This document shows, piece by piece, positions 21,140-32,951 of a stretch of DNA of 64,000 nucleotides (its first letter is position 1; each line of letters begins with the position of its first letter). The position numbers and the translations under genes were made by a program. The notes under the pieces are model-generated. The model saw nothing but the letters and a program-made list of their open reading frames with translations. It was not told the origin of the DNA and searched no databases. Source of the DNA: Paraphysoderma sedebokerense (taxonomy: Eukaryota > Blastocladiomycota > Physodermatomycetes > Physodermatales > Physodermataceae); assembly GCA_025602915.1 (NCBI GenBank), contig JAHLJZ010000096.1, positions 24,249 to 88,248 of the forward strand, read 5' to 3'.

Positions 21140-24100
21140 ATGGCTGAAGGATCTGGTATGGATTTGGTTTACTGTTTTTTTTGTTTTGGTTTGGTTTTGA
21201 CCGAGAGGGGATACCCGGCTGGCCGTGTTTCGACTTGATTAAAGAGATTATTAACTTGATTTTTAACTTGATTTTTTATGGTTTTTGAATATAAAACTCT
21301 AGCACCATTCAGTTTTCCAAAAGAAGAAGAAAAAATTCTTGCATTCTGGAACGAAATCAACGCTTTCCATACTTCCCTCGAGTTAAGCAAAGATCGACCC
21401 GTTTTCTCATTTTACGATGGTCCACCCTTCGCTACAGGGTTACCTCATTACGGTCATCTTCTTGCCGGTACTATCAAAGATATAGTCACCCGATACGCTC
21501 ATAACACGGGACACTATGTTGAACGAAGATTTGGATGGGATTGTCATGGGTTACCGGTTGAACATGAAATTGATAAAAAATTGGGAATTAAAGGTAAAGA
21601 TGATGTAATGAAGATGGGGATTGATAAGTATAATGCCGAGTGTAGAAGTATTGTGATGCGGTATTCTAAAGAATGGGAAACCACGGTGTCTCGGATGGGT
21701 AGATGGATCGATTTCGAGAATGATTATAAAACTTTGAATTTGTCGTTTATGGAGACGGTTTGGTGGGTTTTTAAACAGTTGTATGATAAAGGACAGGTTT
21801 ATAGAGGTTATAGAGTATGTTTTGAACCTATTATTCTTCTCGCTTTTCCTCGGGTTTGTTTTATATCTGACTTCTATTATCAAGGTCATGCCATTTTCCA
21901 GCGCTTGTAATACCCCTTTATCAAACTTCGAAGCCACACAGAATTACAAAGACGTCAGTGACCCTGCAGGTTAGTTTCTTCGGATGTCTTGTGATACCGA
22001 TTTGAGAGCTTGTAAGGCTAATATCAATATTTTGATTAACTCTTAGTCACCGTATCCTTCCCTCTTGTTGATGAACCTGAGACATCTATCCTCGCTTGGA
22101 CGACAACACCTTGGACATTACCCAGTAATTTAGCACTTTGTGTGAACCCGGATTTCGAATACCTTAAGATCAAAGGTAGATTTTACATTTCCTTCCTTCG
22201 TGCTGTATGCTTTTACTGAACTGAGTATTCTTAGACGGTGAATCTGGAAAACAATATATCATCCTTGAGAAGCGTTTGGACGCGTTATACAAAGATCCAA
22301 AGAAAGCTAAATTCACAGTTCTCAGTAAAATGAAAGGTTCAGATTTAAAAGGCAAACGATACGTTCCTCTTTTCCCATACTTTGCTTCTCGCACCGAATC
22401 ATTCAAAATTGTCACCGACAACTATGTCACCGACGATAGTGGTACTGGTATTGTCCATCAAGCTCCCGCTTTCGGTGAGGACGATCACCGCGTTTGTCTC
22501 GCCCATGGTATCATCCGCGTTGATGAAGAAGTGCCTTGTCCCGTCGACGAAAAGGGATGTTTCACCGAAGCTGTCACCGATTTCGCTGGCATGTACGTTA
22601 AAGAAGCCGACAAAGCTATCCAGAAACGCTTAAAAACTCTTGATCGTCTCGCTAAACAATCGACATTGGTTCACTCTTATCCTTTCTGTTGGCGATCTGA
22701 TACTCCGTTACTTTACAAAGCCGTCCCGAGTTGGTTCATTAGAGTTCAGAATGTTAGAGAAAAATTGATGGCGAATAACTTAAAGAGTAGATGGGTCCCG
22801 GATTTCGTTCAGGAGAAGAGATTCCATAATTGGCTTGAGAACGCTAGAGATTGGAACGTATCGAGAAATAGATACTGGGGTACACCTATCCCATTGTGGG
22901 TGAGTGAAGATTTCCAGGAAGTAGTTTGCGTCGGTAGTGTGAAAGAGTTGGAAGAATTGTCTGGGGTGACCGGTATCACTGATATTCATAGAGACAAGTA
23001 CTTTCATTCTTTGATTGTTCATCAACTCCCTTGTTCGTTTGCATACTAACTGTTTGAACTATTACAGAATCGATCATATCACCATTCCCTCGAAAATGGG
23101 CAAAGGTGTTCTTCGCCGTGTCGAAGAAGTTTTCGATTGCTGGTTTGAATCCGGTTCTATGCCTTATGCTCAACAACATTATCCATTCGAGAACAAAGCC
23201 AAATTCGAAAAATCTTTCCCTGCCGACTTCATCGCTGAAGGTTTAGATCAAACTAGAGGATGGTTTTATACCCTTTTAGTATTAAGTACCCATCTATTTG
23301 ATCAGCCTCCCTATAAGAATTTAATTGTAAACGGGTTGGTCCTTGCTGCGTATGTTTTTGCATTACATTCTCATTTTACAACTTTTTAAATTACTAATTG
23401 TACGTATGGCTCTTGTAGTGATGGCAAGAAAATGTCGAAACGCCTGAAAAACTACCCCGAACCCACCGCGGTCTTGAATTCATATGGTGCCGATGCTCTG
23501 CGTCTTTACCTCATCAATTCACCTGTCGTTCGCGCAGAAACATTGAAATTTAAAGAGGATGGTGTCAAAGAAGTTGTGTCTAAAGTTTTGTTACCTTGGT
23601 ATAATGCGTTCAAATTCTTCATGAATCAAGTCGCTTTGTTGAAGAAAGAAATGGGTATTGAATTTGTCCACGACCCGGCAAAAGTTGGAAGAAGTAATGT
23701 CATGGATAAATGGATTTTGGCTAGTGCTCAGAGTTTGATCGGATTCGTGAGGGAAGAAATGGCCGGTATGTACCTGGATTAAACACGTTCGCTTGCGTAT
23801 TCAGATCACTCACATTTTTTCAATACGGACAGCATACCGTCTTTATACTGTTGTTCCTCGTCTACTACGATTTATTGATGAGTTGACAAATTGGTATGTC
23901 CGATTTAACCGTAAGCGACTTAAGGGTGAAAACGGTCCAGACGATGCGGTTGCAGCCATGAACACACTGTTTGAAGTATTATTTACCATCTGTAAAGCTA
24001 TGGTTTGTTTTTTTCTTTATTTCAAGGTTCCACAAGTCTAAAGAGTACTAAGATTTGTTTTGATTTGTAGGCTCCGTTCACTCCATTCCTCACTGAGAAT

Positions 24101-25295
24101 ATGTATCAAACCCTTAAGACATGTCTTCCCACTCCCAAAACTGAACGTGAACAGTTAGAGTCTAAGAGTATCCATTTCTTGTCTTTCCCCGAAGTTAAGA
24201 AAGAATATTTCGATGCTGAAGTTGAAAGAAGAGTGGCGCGAATGCAAAGTGTCATCGAGTTGGGCCGTGGTGTTAGAGAACGAAAATTAATCTCGTTAAA
24301 GGTTTGCCTTCAATCAGCTGTCTATGTATTGCAGAATCACAAAACTTACATATGATTTTTATAGACTCCTCTAAAAGAATTGGTTGTTATCCATCCAGAA
24401 GCAGAGTTCCATCAAGATGTGTTATCATTGGATTCTTACATTACTGAAGTGTGTACTTTACCCCGTCGTGGCTATCTAGTGATAATAAAAGACAAGGACA
24501 AATAGCTAATCGGTTTTATTCTCTAGGAATTGAATGTCCGCACACTCACCGTCACTTCCAATGAATCATTCTATGGCGTCAAATACCGACTTGAAGCCGA
24601 CTTCAAGATTCTGGGATCAAAACTCAAAAAAGACTTGCCACGAGTAAAGAAAGCACTTCCAGGCGTGCCATCGGATGTTGTTAAATCCTTCCTTACCACC
24701 AAGGAAATCGAAGTCGAAGGATTCAAATTCAATGATGAAGAATTGAGAGTTGTAAGATATTTCGAAGGAATGGAAGGTGATTGGGAGAGTAACGGAGACA
24801 AGGAAATTTTAATCGTTCTGGAGACAAAATTGTATCCTGAGTTGGAACAAGAAGGTTTAGCTAGAGAGGTTGTGAATCGTGTTCAACGATTACGAAAGAA
24901 GGTAGATATTCTTGTTGTTCTGTAGTGTTGCTCTACGAAATTTTTGCCTTCGCTTTCGGTGATATCTAACGTTGTGTAACCTTCTTTCTTAGGCTAAACT
25001 CCAACCCACTGATTCCGTGAGAATGTACTATAACTTTATCCAAGACTTAAACAACCAAATCGACCTCGTCATAAGCGAGCAACAAGATTTCCTTCTCAAG
25101 ACACTGAAAAAACCATTGTTGAAATATCAACACAGAAATGAGGAAGATGAAGATATGATTATAGAAGAGGAACAGGAGGTTCGTGATTACTTTATTTATT
25201 CTCCGAGGTTTAGTTTCGGTGATTAACCTATCGATTTTGGTTGGTAATAGATCAATGGGACAAAGTTCCATCTGTGTCTTGTCCGGGACAACTGA
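21140..25295 (+). CDS. ILS1: Isoleucyl-tRNA synthetase, cytoplasmic
   Basis: Thirteen exons: 21140-21155, 21303-21814, 21885-21969, 22047-22175, 22235-22997, 23068-23349, 23419-23765, 23833-24002, 24071-24301, 24365-24448, 24527-24901, 24993-25178 and 25251-25295, 1074 residues. A class I aminoacyl-tRNA synthetase charging tRNA-Ile. Signature HIGH-type motif PHYGHLLAG follows [16 protein letters not shown]; the KMSKS loop reads [13 protein letters not shown]; the editing domain contains [15 protein letters not shown] and [15 protein letters not shown]. The anticodon-binding region ([13 protein letters not shown]) and C-terminal extension are of eukaryotic type. The first exon is only 16 nt (MAEGS plus one base). 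With 12 introns it is the most intron-dense gene here. No targeting peptide is visible, so this is the cytosolic enzyme. Confidence 0.97.
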
Positions 25296-25585
25296 GTTAG
25301 TTTAAACAGTGTGGGGAGGTGGTTTTGTTCATTATCATCAATAAAAGTGTAGTTTTAGTTATTGAATTTTGTAACTTTAGAAGTTACCCTTGTCCAGGGA
25401 TTACTTACTGTTGAATAAACAGAATTAATTTGAAAGTTTTTTCAACTTTGGTTGCATGTCGTTCATTTTAATCAATCGTATAGATTGTTCCGCTATCGTG
25501 ATACAATGTATATAGTTGTTTCAATATTTTTGGCTTATATTACAAGTATTTCATCTGATCATTTGATGGTTTAAACTAAGTCGTT

Positions 25586-27849
25586 TCATATGTCGATATC
25601 CATGTCAGTTTCATCTCGTTGGCCTTTGACACTACTTGATGAACTTCTCTGTCCAGTCGTCTTTTCTTTTCCCCTTTCTTTGTCTTTTCCTTTCCGCCTA
25701 CTCTCAACGTCCACTTCCACATCTACTTCATCATCTTGAATCCCCTCGACACCAAACCCATCCAAGTCACGATCCCATTCACCATCGTATAACCCACCTT
25801 CACCATTTCCGCCTCTTTTTTCGCTACCTTTCCCGCTACCAGACGAACTAACGCCTTTAACACCACCCACCAATCCTTCTCTTATTCTCCAACCTACATC
25901 ACCTCGTTTTTCTTCCAATTCTTCCAACTGTCTTTCGAATTCTTCTCCCCCGATTTCACCCAGTATAAAGCTACCCTTTGGTACTTCCTGCATTTGTACA
26001 CTCGGGGCACCCCCTAAATACCTTAACTGCTCAAACACACTCTTCTTAATTTTATCCAACTCTTCTTTAGTATTTTCGTTTTCCAGTTTTCCTTCGATCC
26101 GTGGAAACAATGTATAATCCGGTCCGTAAAAAGTGTAACAAGGATGATAGGGTATTTTATCTGGTAACACCGAATTCACCAATAAGGCAGTTTCATAAGC
26201 CCAACACCTGGCAACGTTTCTGATAGTGTATCCACCACCTCCCAGGACAATCATTGGTACATTAAATGATTTCATGTAATCGACACATTCTCCGTGTCCC
26301 CGGATAGATAAACAAAAGCAACCCAGTCTATCACAGCCTAGCGAGTCTGCTCCGCATTGAAGAACGATGGCCGAAGGTTTATACGAAGTCATGATACCCG
26401 ACATGATGGTTTTGAATAAATCTATATAGGAAGGATCATCCATGCCAGATTTAAGCGGTACATTGATGGAATAATTTTTGCCGTTGTCTCTACCGGTTTC
26501 GTTTAAGGATCCGGTACCGGGAAAAAAGTCGTGGCCATCTGCGGTTCGACCGTAACGGTGAAAGGAAACAGTGAGTACTCGATCGGTTTTGTAGAAAGCT
26601 TCTTGGACGCCGTCTCCGTGATGGACATCTATATCAATGTATACGACTCGTGGATGGAATCTATGGAGGAATGATGTTCAATAGGAAAGGCAGAAATATA
26701 TGATAAGGCCACAATAACAAACCTTAACAGCTCCAAAATACAAAGAACGATATCATTCACATAACAAAATCCACTTGCTTCAAATTTTTTGGCATGATGT
26801 AACCCGCCACTCCAATTTATGGCGATATCGGTATCCCCCGAATTAATCTTCCTAGCTGCATCAAGGGATGCGCCGGTATAAATTTTACAGAATTTAAATA
26901 GATCTGGGAAAACAGGGCAATCGTCGACACCCACGTTATAATGGCTGAGGAAATTGTTAAAACTGCTGACATTGTCAGGTGTAACTCTAATTTACCGTGA
27001 GATGATGGGTGAAGGTAATATATGTGCGGACAGAATGCAAGGTGAAAAAAGAGACAAAGTCAGCCTCTTGCACTTTTACCCTGAAGTGGATGAATTCATA
27101 GCCAAGGGAGCGGAGAATACAAACCGTCTTAAAAAGTCAATGTAATCTTCTGTATGAAACTCTTTCAGTTCTTCTTCAGTTGCCCATGTAGGTTCATATA
27201 TCTGCATTCGTTCATGCAACCCATAAGAGAGTATTAAATTATTCGTCAGTGCTAACCGCTGTGGTTTCATTGGATGTTTTTTCTATTTATTTGAGATGAC
27301 ATCAGGGGAAGATTTATGGTAAGAGCGAGAGGGTACGAGCAATTCGTAAGCCCGAAAATCATAAATACAGAAAAGAAATATAAAGACCGGAATGGTAAAT
27401 TGTTAGATTTGGAATTCAAACATATGGATCCGGTGAACGGATTCAAATTAATGTCCAGGTATTATACCCGGGAAATCAACAATTTTTGAAAAATAAAATG
27501 GAAGAAGTCTCACCCCGTAATGTACATTAGCGACTTCGTCGTCGTAGAAATAGCAAATACGATCTTTATAATGCGGAACGTTCAAGGCAGTATATTTTAA
27601 AGTGTTTTCTCTATGCTCGATATCCATTAAGTTTAGATTCATATTGCTGCTACTGGCACTTATACTGCCGCCTCCTCCGTCACCGTTAGCATCTTGATAA
27701 AAATAAGAGACGTTGTTGGATAGATCATAGTCGCCTATTGTAGCTGTTCTGTACTTTGAGGAGGACGAGGCCGAATATGACGACGAGGCCGCTGGGTTGG
27801 AGGAGGATTGTTGGTAGGTATAGTTTGGAGGCGGAGCGATCTGTGGCAT
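25586..27849 (-). CDS. HOS2: Histone deacetylase, HOS2/HDAC3 class
   Basis: Exons on minus: 27849-27514, 27282-27125, 26986-26723 and 26660-25586, 610 residues. A zinc-dependent class I deacetylase; Hos2 and HDAC3 work in Set3C/SMRT-type corepressor complexes. Motifs: [27 protein letters not shown] (catalytic His pair), [16 protein letters not shown] (zinc Asp and His), [12 protein letters not shown] (zinc Asp) and [14 protein letters not shown] (catalytic Tyr). The KHPMKP form resembles Hos2. Two oddities are an N-terminal extension of about 95 residues, Ser-rich and containing a second YFY motif, and a seven-residue insertion (RTADGHD) before FFPGTGS. The C-terminus is a charged Gly/Asp/Lys tail. 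Exon 1's frame runs on past the donor to a chance PGH; the true next exon begins AAAAAACATCC. Confidence 0.93.
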
Positions 27850-28689
27850 TGATCTATGTGCTTATATAGATGGTGGGAAATGCCAATGATTGACGGTGAT
27901 TATATCTCAGTTTTTGTCAGGATGATATACGTCGGGAATGTGAAGTTTTCGACGGCGGGAAAGAATTCAAGGTCGGCCAGGCCGAAATGGCGCCATTATT
28001 TTGGAAGATTAACAGTGCTTTTTCGATCCATTGAAAACAACTATGCAATAAAAATACAATAGAACATTTTAAAATATTCTCAAATGCAAAAAATATGCAA
28101 TTTCTTTTTTATGAATTTGATTTATTTGGATTAAGAAATAATTGGGCAAGTTGGATGAACACGTGCCTTAAGTGAAAAACACGTGACATACGTTCGCAAA
28201 GCACGTGACTCAAGTATTCAGTCTGAATCACAATTTGAACAACAAAATTTTTTTTCGTTTTGCTTCATCTGAATTACATCTCTATTACCATCGCATCTTG
28301 AGTAGCACCCTCACACAGAAAACAAAGGTATGTCTATGTATTCTATTTGATGTCTCGTCACTACAATGTCGTCGATGTTTGTGTATGTCATACCCTTGTT
28401 TTATTGCGTTTTGCTGACGTTACTCCTTGTTTACGCCTTTATCGTATCGTACATCCAATACACTACCTGTCTTAACGTATTCAACCTAACGCATTTGCCT
28501 GTTGATCCAAATCCCTTCTCACTCTACCTTACTACAACTAATATGATTGTTCTGTCATTTGTTGCTCGTTGGCGACGGTTCAACTATCTTATTTCTCCGT
28601 TTTAAAACTCACCTGCCACCGACAATTGGAAAAAAATTTAAAATATCTTAATATAATAATTCATAATATGTACCTAAAAGATAGCAAAT
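27850..28689. promoter_or_regulatory. Divergent promoter region of HOS2 and COX6, with E-boxes
   Basis: About 840 bp between divergent genes. Three CACGTG E-boxes lie at 28160-28165, 28180-28185 and 28202-28207, spaced 20 and 22 bp, roughly two helical turns. No gene is supported; the short open frames at 28205-28605 have no recognisable content. Confidence 0.55.
28160..28207. promoter_or_regulatory. Cluster of three CACGTG E-boxes
   Basis: Three perfect CACGTG palindromes within 48 bp, on near-regular spacing, about 480 bp upstream of COX6 and 310 bp upstream of HOS2. CACGTG is the site of bHLH factors such as Cbf1 and Pho4 in fungi; binding here is inferred. Confidence 0.6.
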
Positions 28690-29353
28690 ATGTACAGTGT
28701 TATTAGGTCCGCTGCTGCTCGCTCTGTCGCTTCCGCACAAATGTCAAAAAGTGTTGCTGGAAGGACCAGCATTTTGGCTTTTGGTGAGTCCCGAACTATT
28801 TTAAGAGATGGAAGGAACTGTATAGCAAGTCTATTTCAACGTTGAATGATCAACACTTATTTGCTACCGGTTTGAGTCGTTGAGTTTTGTATGTCATTGA
28901 CAGATACTGACAATGTCGCTGTTTTCTCCTTGCTCATGATTGTCCTTTCCATCTCATATTTCACCTATCAATCCAAATCCGTTTGATATGATAATCCGCT
29001 CCGGTGCCTTGTGCTTTTCAGCTCGCAACTACTCTGCTCACGGCGACGACTCTCTTTCTCCTGCCGAATTCTCTTCCAAATACGTTAAATTCTTCGAAAC
29101 CGCCACCGATTTGTTCGAAGTGCAAAGAGGTCTCAACAACTGTTTCTCCTACGATATTGTTCCTTCAGTAGAAGTGTGTGAAGCAGCATTAAAAGCTTGT
29201 AGACGAGTGAATGATTTCCCTACCGCTGTCAGAATCTTTGAAGGATTGCAGGATAAGTGCCCATCAAAATCTCAATACGACCAGTATGTTCAGGCATTGA
29301 AACCAGTGAAGGAAGAATTGGGTGTGTTGACTAAGGAAGAATTGGGATTGTAA
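28690..29353 (+). CDS. COX6: Cytochrome c oxidase subunit Va / Cox6
   Basis: Two exons, 28690-28783 and 29022-29353, 141 residues. Exon 1 encodes an Arg/Ala/Ser presequence (MYSVIRSAAARSVASA). The mature part has FSSKYVKFFETATDLFEVQRGLNN, YDIVPSVEVCEAALKACRRVNDFPTAVRIFEGL and a C-terminal CPSKSQYDQYVQALKPVKEELG, as in COX5A/Cox6. This is a matrix-side, all-helical subunit of respiratory complex IV. The 238-nt intron separates the presequence from the mature protein, a common arrangement for mitochondrial imports. Confidence 0.93.
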
Positions 29354-29815
29354 GCTGCCGATATCGGTACGTTTGTGCGATTATAACTTTTGGGTTGACT
29401 GGTATAATCTGATTCTGACTACGATTTCCGCCCTATTACGTATATTCAACAAACTAGTAGATAAAATTTACCAACGTCTTTCATTATTTGAGTAGCGTGT
29501 AGTTAAAGCAAACAGAAATGATTTTCCATTTAATGAACAGTCAAGTTGTGGTTGAAAAACAAAATTGGCATAAATAAATTTGTCGTATGATTCTATACTT
29601 TACTTTATTTTTACTCCAATCGAGGACAATATCCTTCAAAAGGAATAACCATAAATGTGTTAAAGTTTAAGAATGTTGCAAGAAGCGGGCGGAAATGAAT
29701 TTTGTGTGAGTTGAACTTTCAGTCGATCAGAGGGCGAACATCCTTCGCTCTCATCAGGCGGGCTGCCTTTACTCCACATCATAACAGCATTGTCAGTACA
29801 AGACAAAGAAGAAAA
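29354..29815. other. Intergenic between COX6 and MED20
   Basis: About 460 bp, AT-rich. An open frame upstream of ATG 29816 extends back to about 29702 but has no ATG, so I treat it as 5' UTR. No other feature seen. Confidence 0.45.
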
Positions 29816-31372
29816 ATGCCACCGTCACTTCCTCCTCCGGCATCAAAACTGGTCTATGTCCCGTCACCGCCAGCTTCTGCACAGTCAAATCCAACAAAGC
29901 TATTGCAAAGTTTTGAATCCTACATAGCTGATGTATTTCCGATACCATATTCCCCTTTTTCCACGTCCTCCTCTATTTCTTCATTCTCAACATCATCCCA
30001 GGCTCTGACAGGAGGAAATCCTCAGTCAAGTATATCACTAGATGGAACCAAACAAACTCTACAGCAACATCAATCACCGCGTCCCCATCAATTGGATCCT
30101 CGATCCGTACAAACCCCACAATTGCAACGGCAACAACACCTACAATCGCTGAAATCAAATTTTGTCACAAAGTGGAATATGAATATTAAACTCTACCGAT
30201 CTAATGTTACTTCCTCTGCTTCTTCTTCCACCGCGACAACTCCCGCCACGTCAACGGCCAACGCCGGTCCAAATCCAATCACCTTACCAAAATCGACAGC
30301 CGAACCTTGCAAAGAAAAAGTAATGTATATTTGTACACATGAACAACATTCACAAGAAGGGCTTAATGTAACCGTTAAAATATTCAATCGGGGGTCAAGT
30401 GAAGTCGGTCAGGTCGGACAAGGTGGCGGGAACTTAGCAAGTGCAAACGGTGCAGATAAATTGAGTGAGGGGATTAAAATCAGGGGAGAGAAAGAATTGG
30501 AAATAGTGATTGGGAGGCTGAAAAATCTGTGGAGTCTAAGACAAAGTTGCAAAGTCGAGGGGAAACGGTAATTGTGCTTTAGAATTTCCATTCTTATCAA
30601 GTGTTATATTTCAACTGTTTCCTGCAGACTCTATCCTTTCGTATTAAGTCCTCCTTTGTGTTAAATGCTTGTCGGATTTGCAAATATGAGACCAGCCTCT
30701 GGAGCACACTCAACGGATTACACGACACTAACCTTCACCGGTTTCATTCCCAAAGGTTTCGAATAGGTGATATGACGATATCAATTGGTACTATTACAAT
30801 CGGAAATCATTTGCACAACGGTATTCTATTGATGGTATTTATTATTGTTTTTCTCATGGGGTGTATGTGATGTGAGAGCTGACCTGATGACCGGATTTCC
30901 TATTACTTGATATGCTACACATGTGTGATTGATTTCATGACCTTGTCTGGTGTTGTTGAATATTCCTCCTTAATTTAAAATCTGCCAAACCATACTCGCA
31001 CATTACCCGTGCTGCTTTGAATTATACCCTTCGAACAATCTGCTGTTCCCGCCTGCATATGTTGTTCCCCCAAATTAGTTAACCTATCATCCGTATTCCA
31101 TCCGGTATTCAACAAACCTACAGCCAATGTTCAAAGATTTCATCAAGTCTTTTATTTCACCTTTTCTTAATTCTATTTCCACTTCGTCATCAACCAGCGG
31201 TTCGATAACCGCTCCTTTGAATCAGTCATCGGCAAATAGGTCACCACAATCGGCACAGTCAAAAATGAATGAAAACGAGTATGGCGTTTCCGAGGGTATT
31301 TGCAAAGTGAGTAGAGTTGGGGATGAAGTGGATAATCTGTTGGATATATTGAGGAGGGAGGACATTCTTTGA
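29816..31372 (+). CDS. MED20: Mediator subunit 20 (Srb2/TRFP)
   Basis: Exons 29816-30567, 30756-30834 and 31079-31372, 374 residues. Med20 is a head-module subunit of the Mediator complex that contacts RNA polymerase II. Support comes from KLVYVPSPP near the start, KWNMNIKLYRS, KVMYICTHEQHS and, across the first junction, LWSLRQSCKVEGKRFRIGDMTISIGTITIG. That matches the conserved R-x-(Y/F)...D-(F/M)-...-(V/I)-G-T-(V/I)-T-(M/I)-G core. The join ILLM-LTYHPYS across the second intron and the following FKDFIKSF helix also fit. It is longer than yeast Srb2 because of Ser/Gln-rich inserts at about 45-110 and 130-165. The 244-nt second intron is long for this genome and is the weakest junction. Confidence 0.78.
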
Positions 31373-31700
31373 TTTGTGGATAATGCTATTGGACTTTGCA
31401 TTCAGAAGTATATATATACTCTGGGGAGATGAAGGAAAGGAGGGTATAATTTCTCATGTCTGATGAACGTATGGTTAAAGAGTACAATTTGAGCATCGAT
31501 GGATAGTGAAGATGGAGAAATAAACAAAACGCGAAGGGATTAAGGATTTGACGTTTAGATCGGTAAGACGCTACGACCGACGAATCGTGACATAGACAAA
31601 AGACCAGATGTTCCGCCGGGAATGTACGAGACGAAGTACCTGATAACATTAATATACGGAGGAATATGGAAAGATGAAATAGATAACAATACGTGAGCAG
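31373..31700. other. Convergent 3' intergenic
   Basis: About 330 bp between the ends of MED20 (+) and SFT2 (-). Purine-rich on the plus strand; nothing recognisable beyond presumed 3' UTRs. Confidence 0.45.
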
Positions 31701-32424
31701 TTAGATCAGAGCTGCCGGCAGAAACACGGCACAAAAACCTCCGGCATCAGTTCCACTGAGTTTTCCATTGATCCAAGCTCTTCGACATATTGTGAAATAA
31801 GTACCAGTAAAGAAACCGACAATAAACATACCATAGCAAACTCGCCATCTGGACAATAATACAGATCCAGACAGCCAACCAGCCTTTCTTTCCAAAACTA
31901 GCCCACACAGTTCCGATCAGACTCCCCAAATATGCCACCGTAACCACAACTCTATCTCTTGCGAAAATCGCTTTTAAATGAGTTCCTACACCCCTTAACA
32001 CGGCTATACAAGAAAATAGACATAAAGATCCGATAGTGAATGTTGTAGCGAATTTTCCCGGGGATATTAAAATAACGGGAAGAGTGATGAAAGCCAATAA
32101 AAAGTTTAATACACCGATGGCGAGGAGAGAAATGGTGAGTTTAAATCGTTGAGAACGGGATAATGTGAATGTAGGTAGAGGAATGGAGAAACCACAAATG
32201 GATAATGTTGGTGGTGGTCGAGAGCGGCCTGAAAATCCGAGGTTGGAGAGGAGTGAGGCGTCTTCAGAGTCTTGAGTGTTTGAAGTACCTGAAGAAAATG
32301 GGTTGGTTAAGAGATTTGAGATTGGGTTGGCGGTGGTGTTGGATGATGCGCCGGATGGTGAAGGGTTTCGTTGGGAGGATTGGAAGTCTCGAAAGGAAGA
32401 GAGAAACGCAGACTCCGAAGACAT
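31701..32424 (-). CDS. SFT2: SFT2/GOT1-family Golgi vesicle transport protein
   Basis: Preferred model has two exons, 32424-31832 and 31755-31701, 215 residues. A polar Ser/Asn-rich N-terminal 75 residues precede four hydrophobic segments: FKLTISLLAIGVLNFLLAF, LISPGKFATTFTIGSLCLF, VVTVAYLGSLIGTVWASF and WLAVWICIIVQMASLLW. The spacing, and the TFTIGSLCLF motif in particular, match Sft2/SFT2D proteins, which act in retrograde traffic to the Golgi. The 3' end is uncertain. Reading through the GTATGT donor gives 225 residues ending in a polar stretch; splicing out 76 nt with a CTCAG acceptor gives a Gly/Ala/Leu-rich end that suits a membrane protein better. Confidence 0.78.
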
Positions 32425-32951
32425 ATTGATCGTTTAGTTATTTAAATGTCTTTTCGAATTTAGGGCACTATAAGATGTCTCTTGTGGTGACGATACGAAA
32501 TTTGTCCGAGTGAATAGAAATCAATGTTGGGCTCGATATCAGAGGAATTTGGGGTGAGATTTGTCAATTTTTTCGGAAGCGGGCACCAATTTTCCTCGCC
32601 CCCTCCTTAATAATAACGGGTGGAGTGTGGTGAACAACAGCCAAAACTCAATTTTATCTAAATTTGCGGTAATTTCGACGTCTTCGGCTTGGTTGACAAC
32701 TACAGCGATAGGTCAAATATATTATTAGACTTTATCATCATAGGACAGCACACGAAGGCAAAAGCAACAGTATGACAAGCATCCAAATTCAATTTATCTT
32801 TACACTTTCAATGTATTACATGTATCATCAAAACAATCAGACGAATACGTAAGAATATAAAACTTCCATTTTGTATAGTTCGAGGAAAAGGCGTCCTAAT
32901 AACCATTGGTTTTACCAAACAGTGGCCGGCCCGAGTGCAGAACGTCATTCT
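32425..32951. other. Spacer between SFT2 and CWC22
   Basis: About 530 bp holding the SFT2 promoter and the CWC22 3' UTR. No gene or repeat is seen. Confidence 0.45.

Noticed and set aside
27448-27513. HOS2 exon 1 frame continuing to a PGH sequence that mimics the family's GHP motif
   Set aside because: A GTGAGA donor precedes it and a stop follows directly; the real next exon supplies [10 protein letters not shown] in frame.
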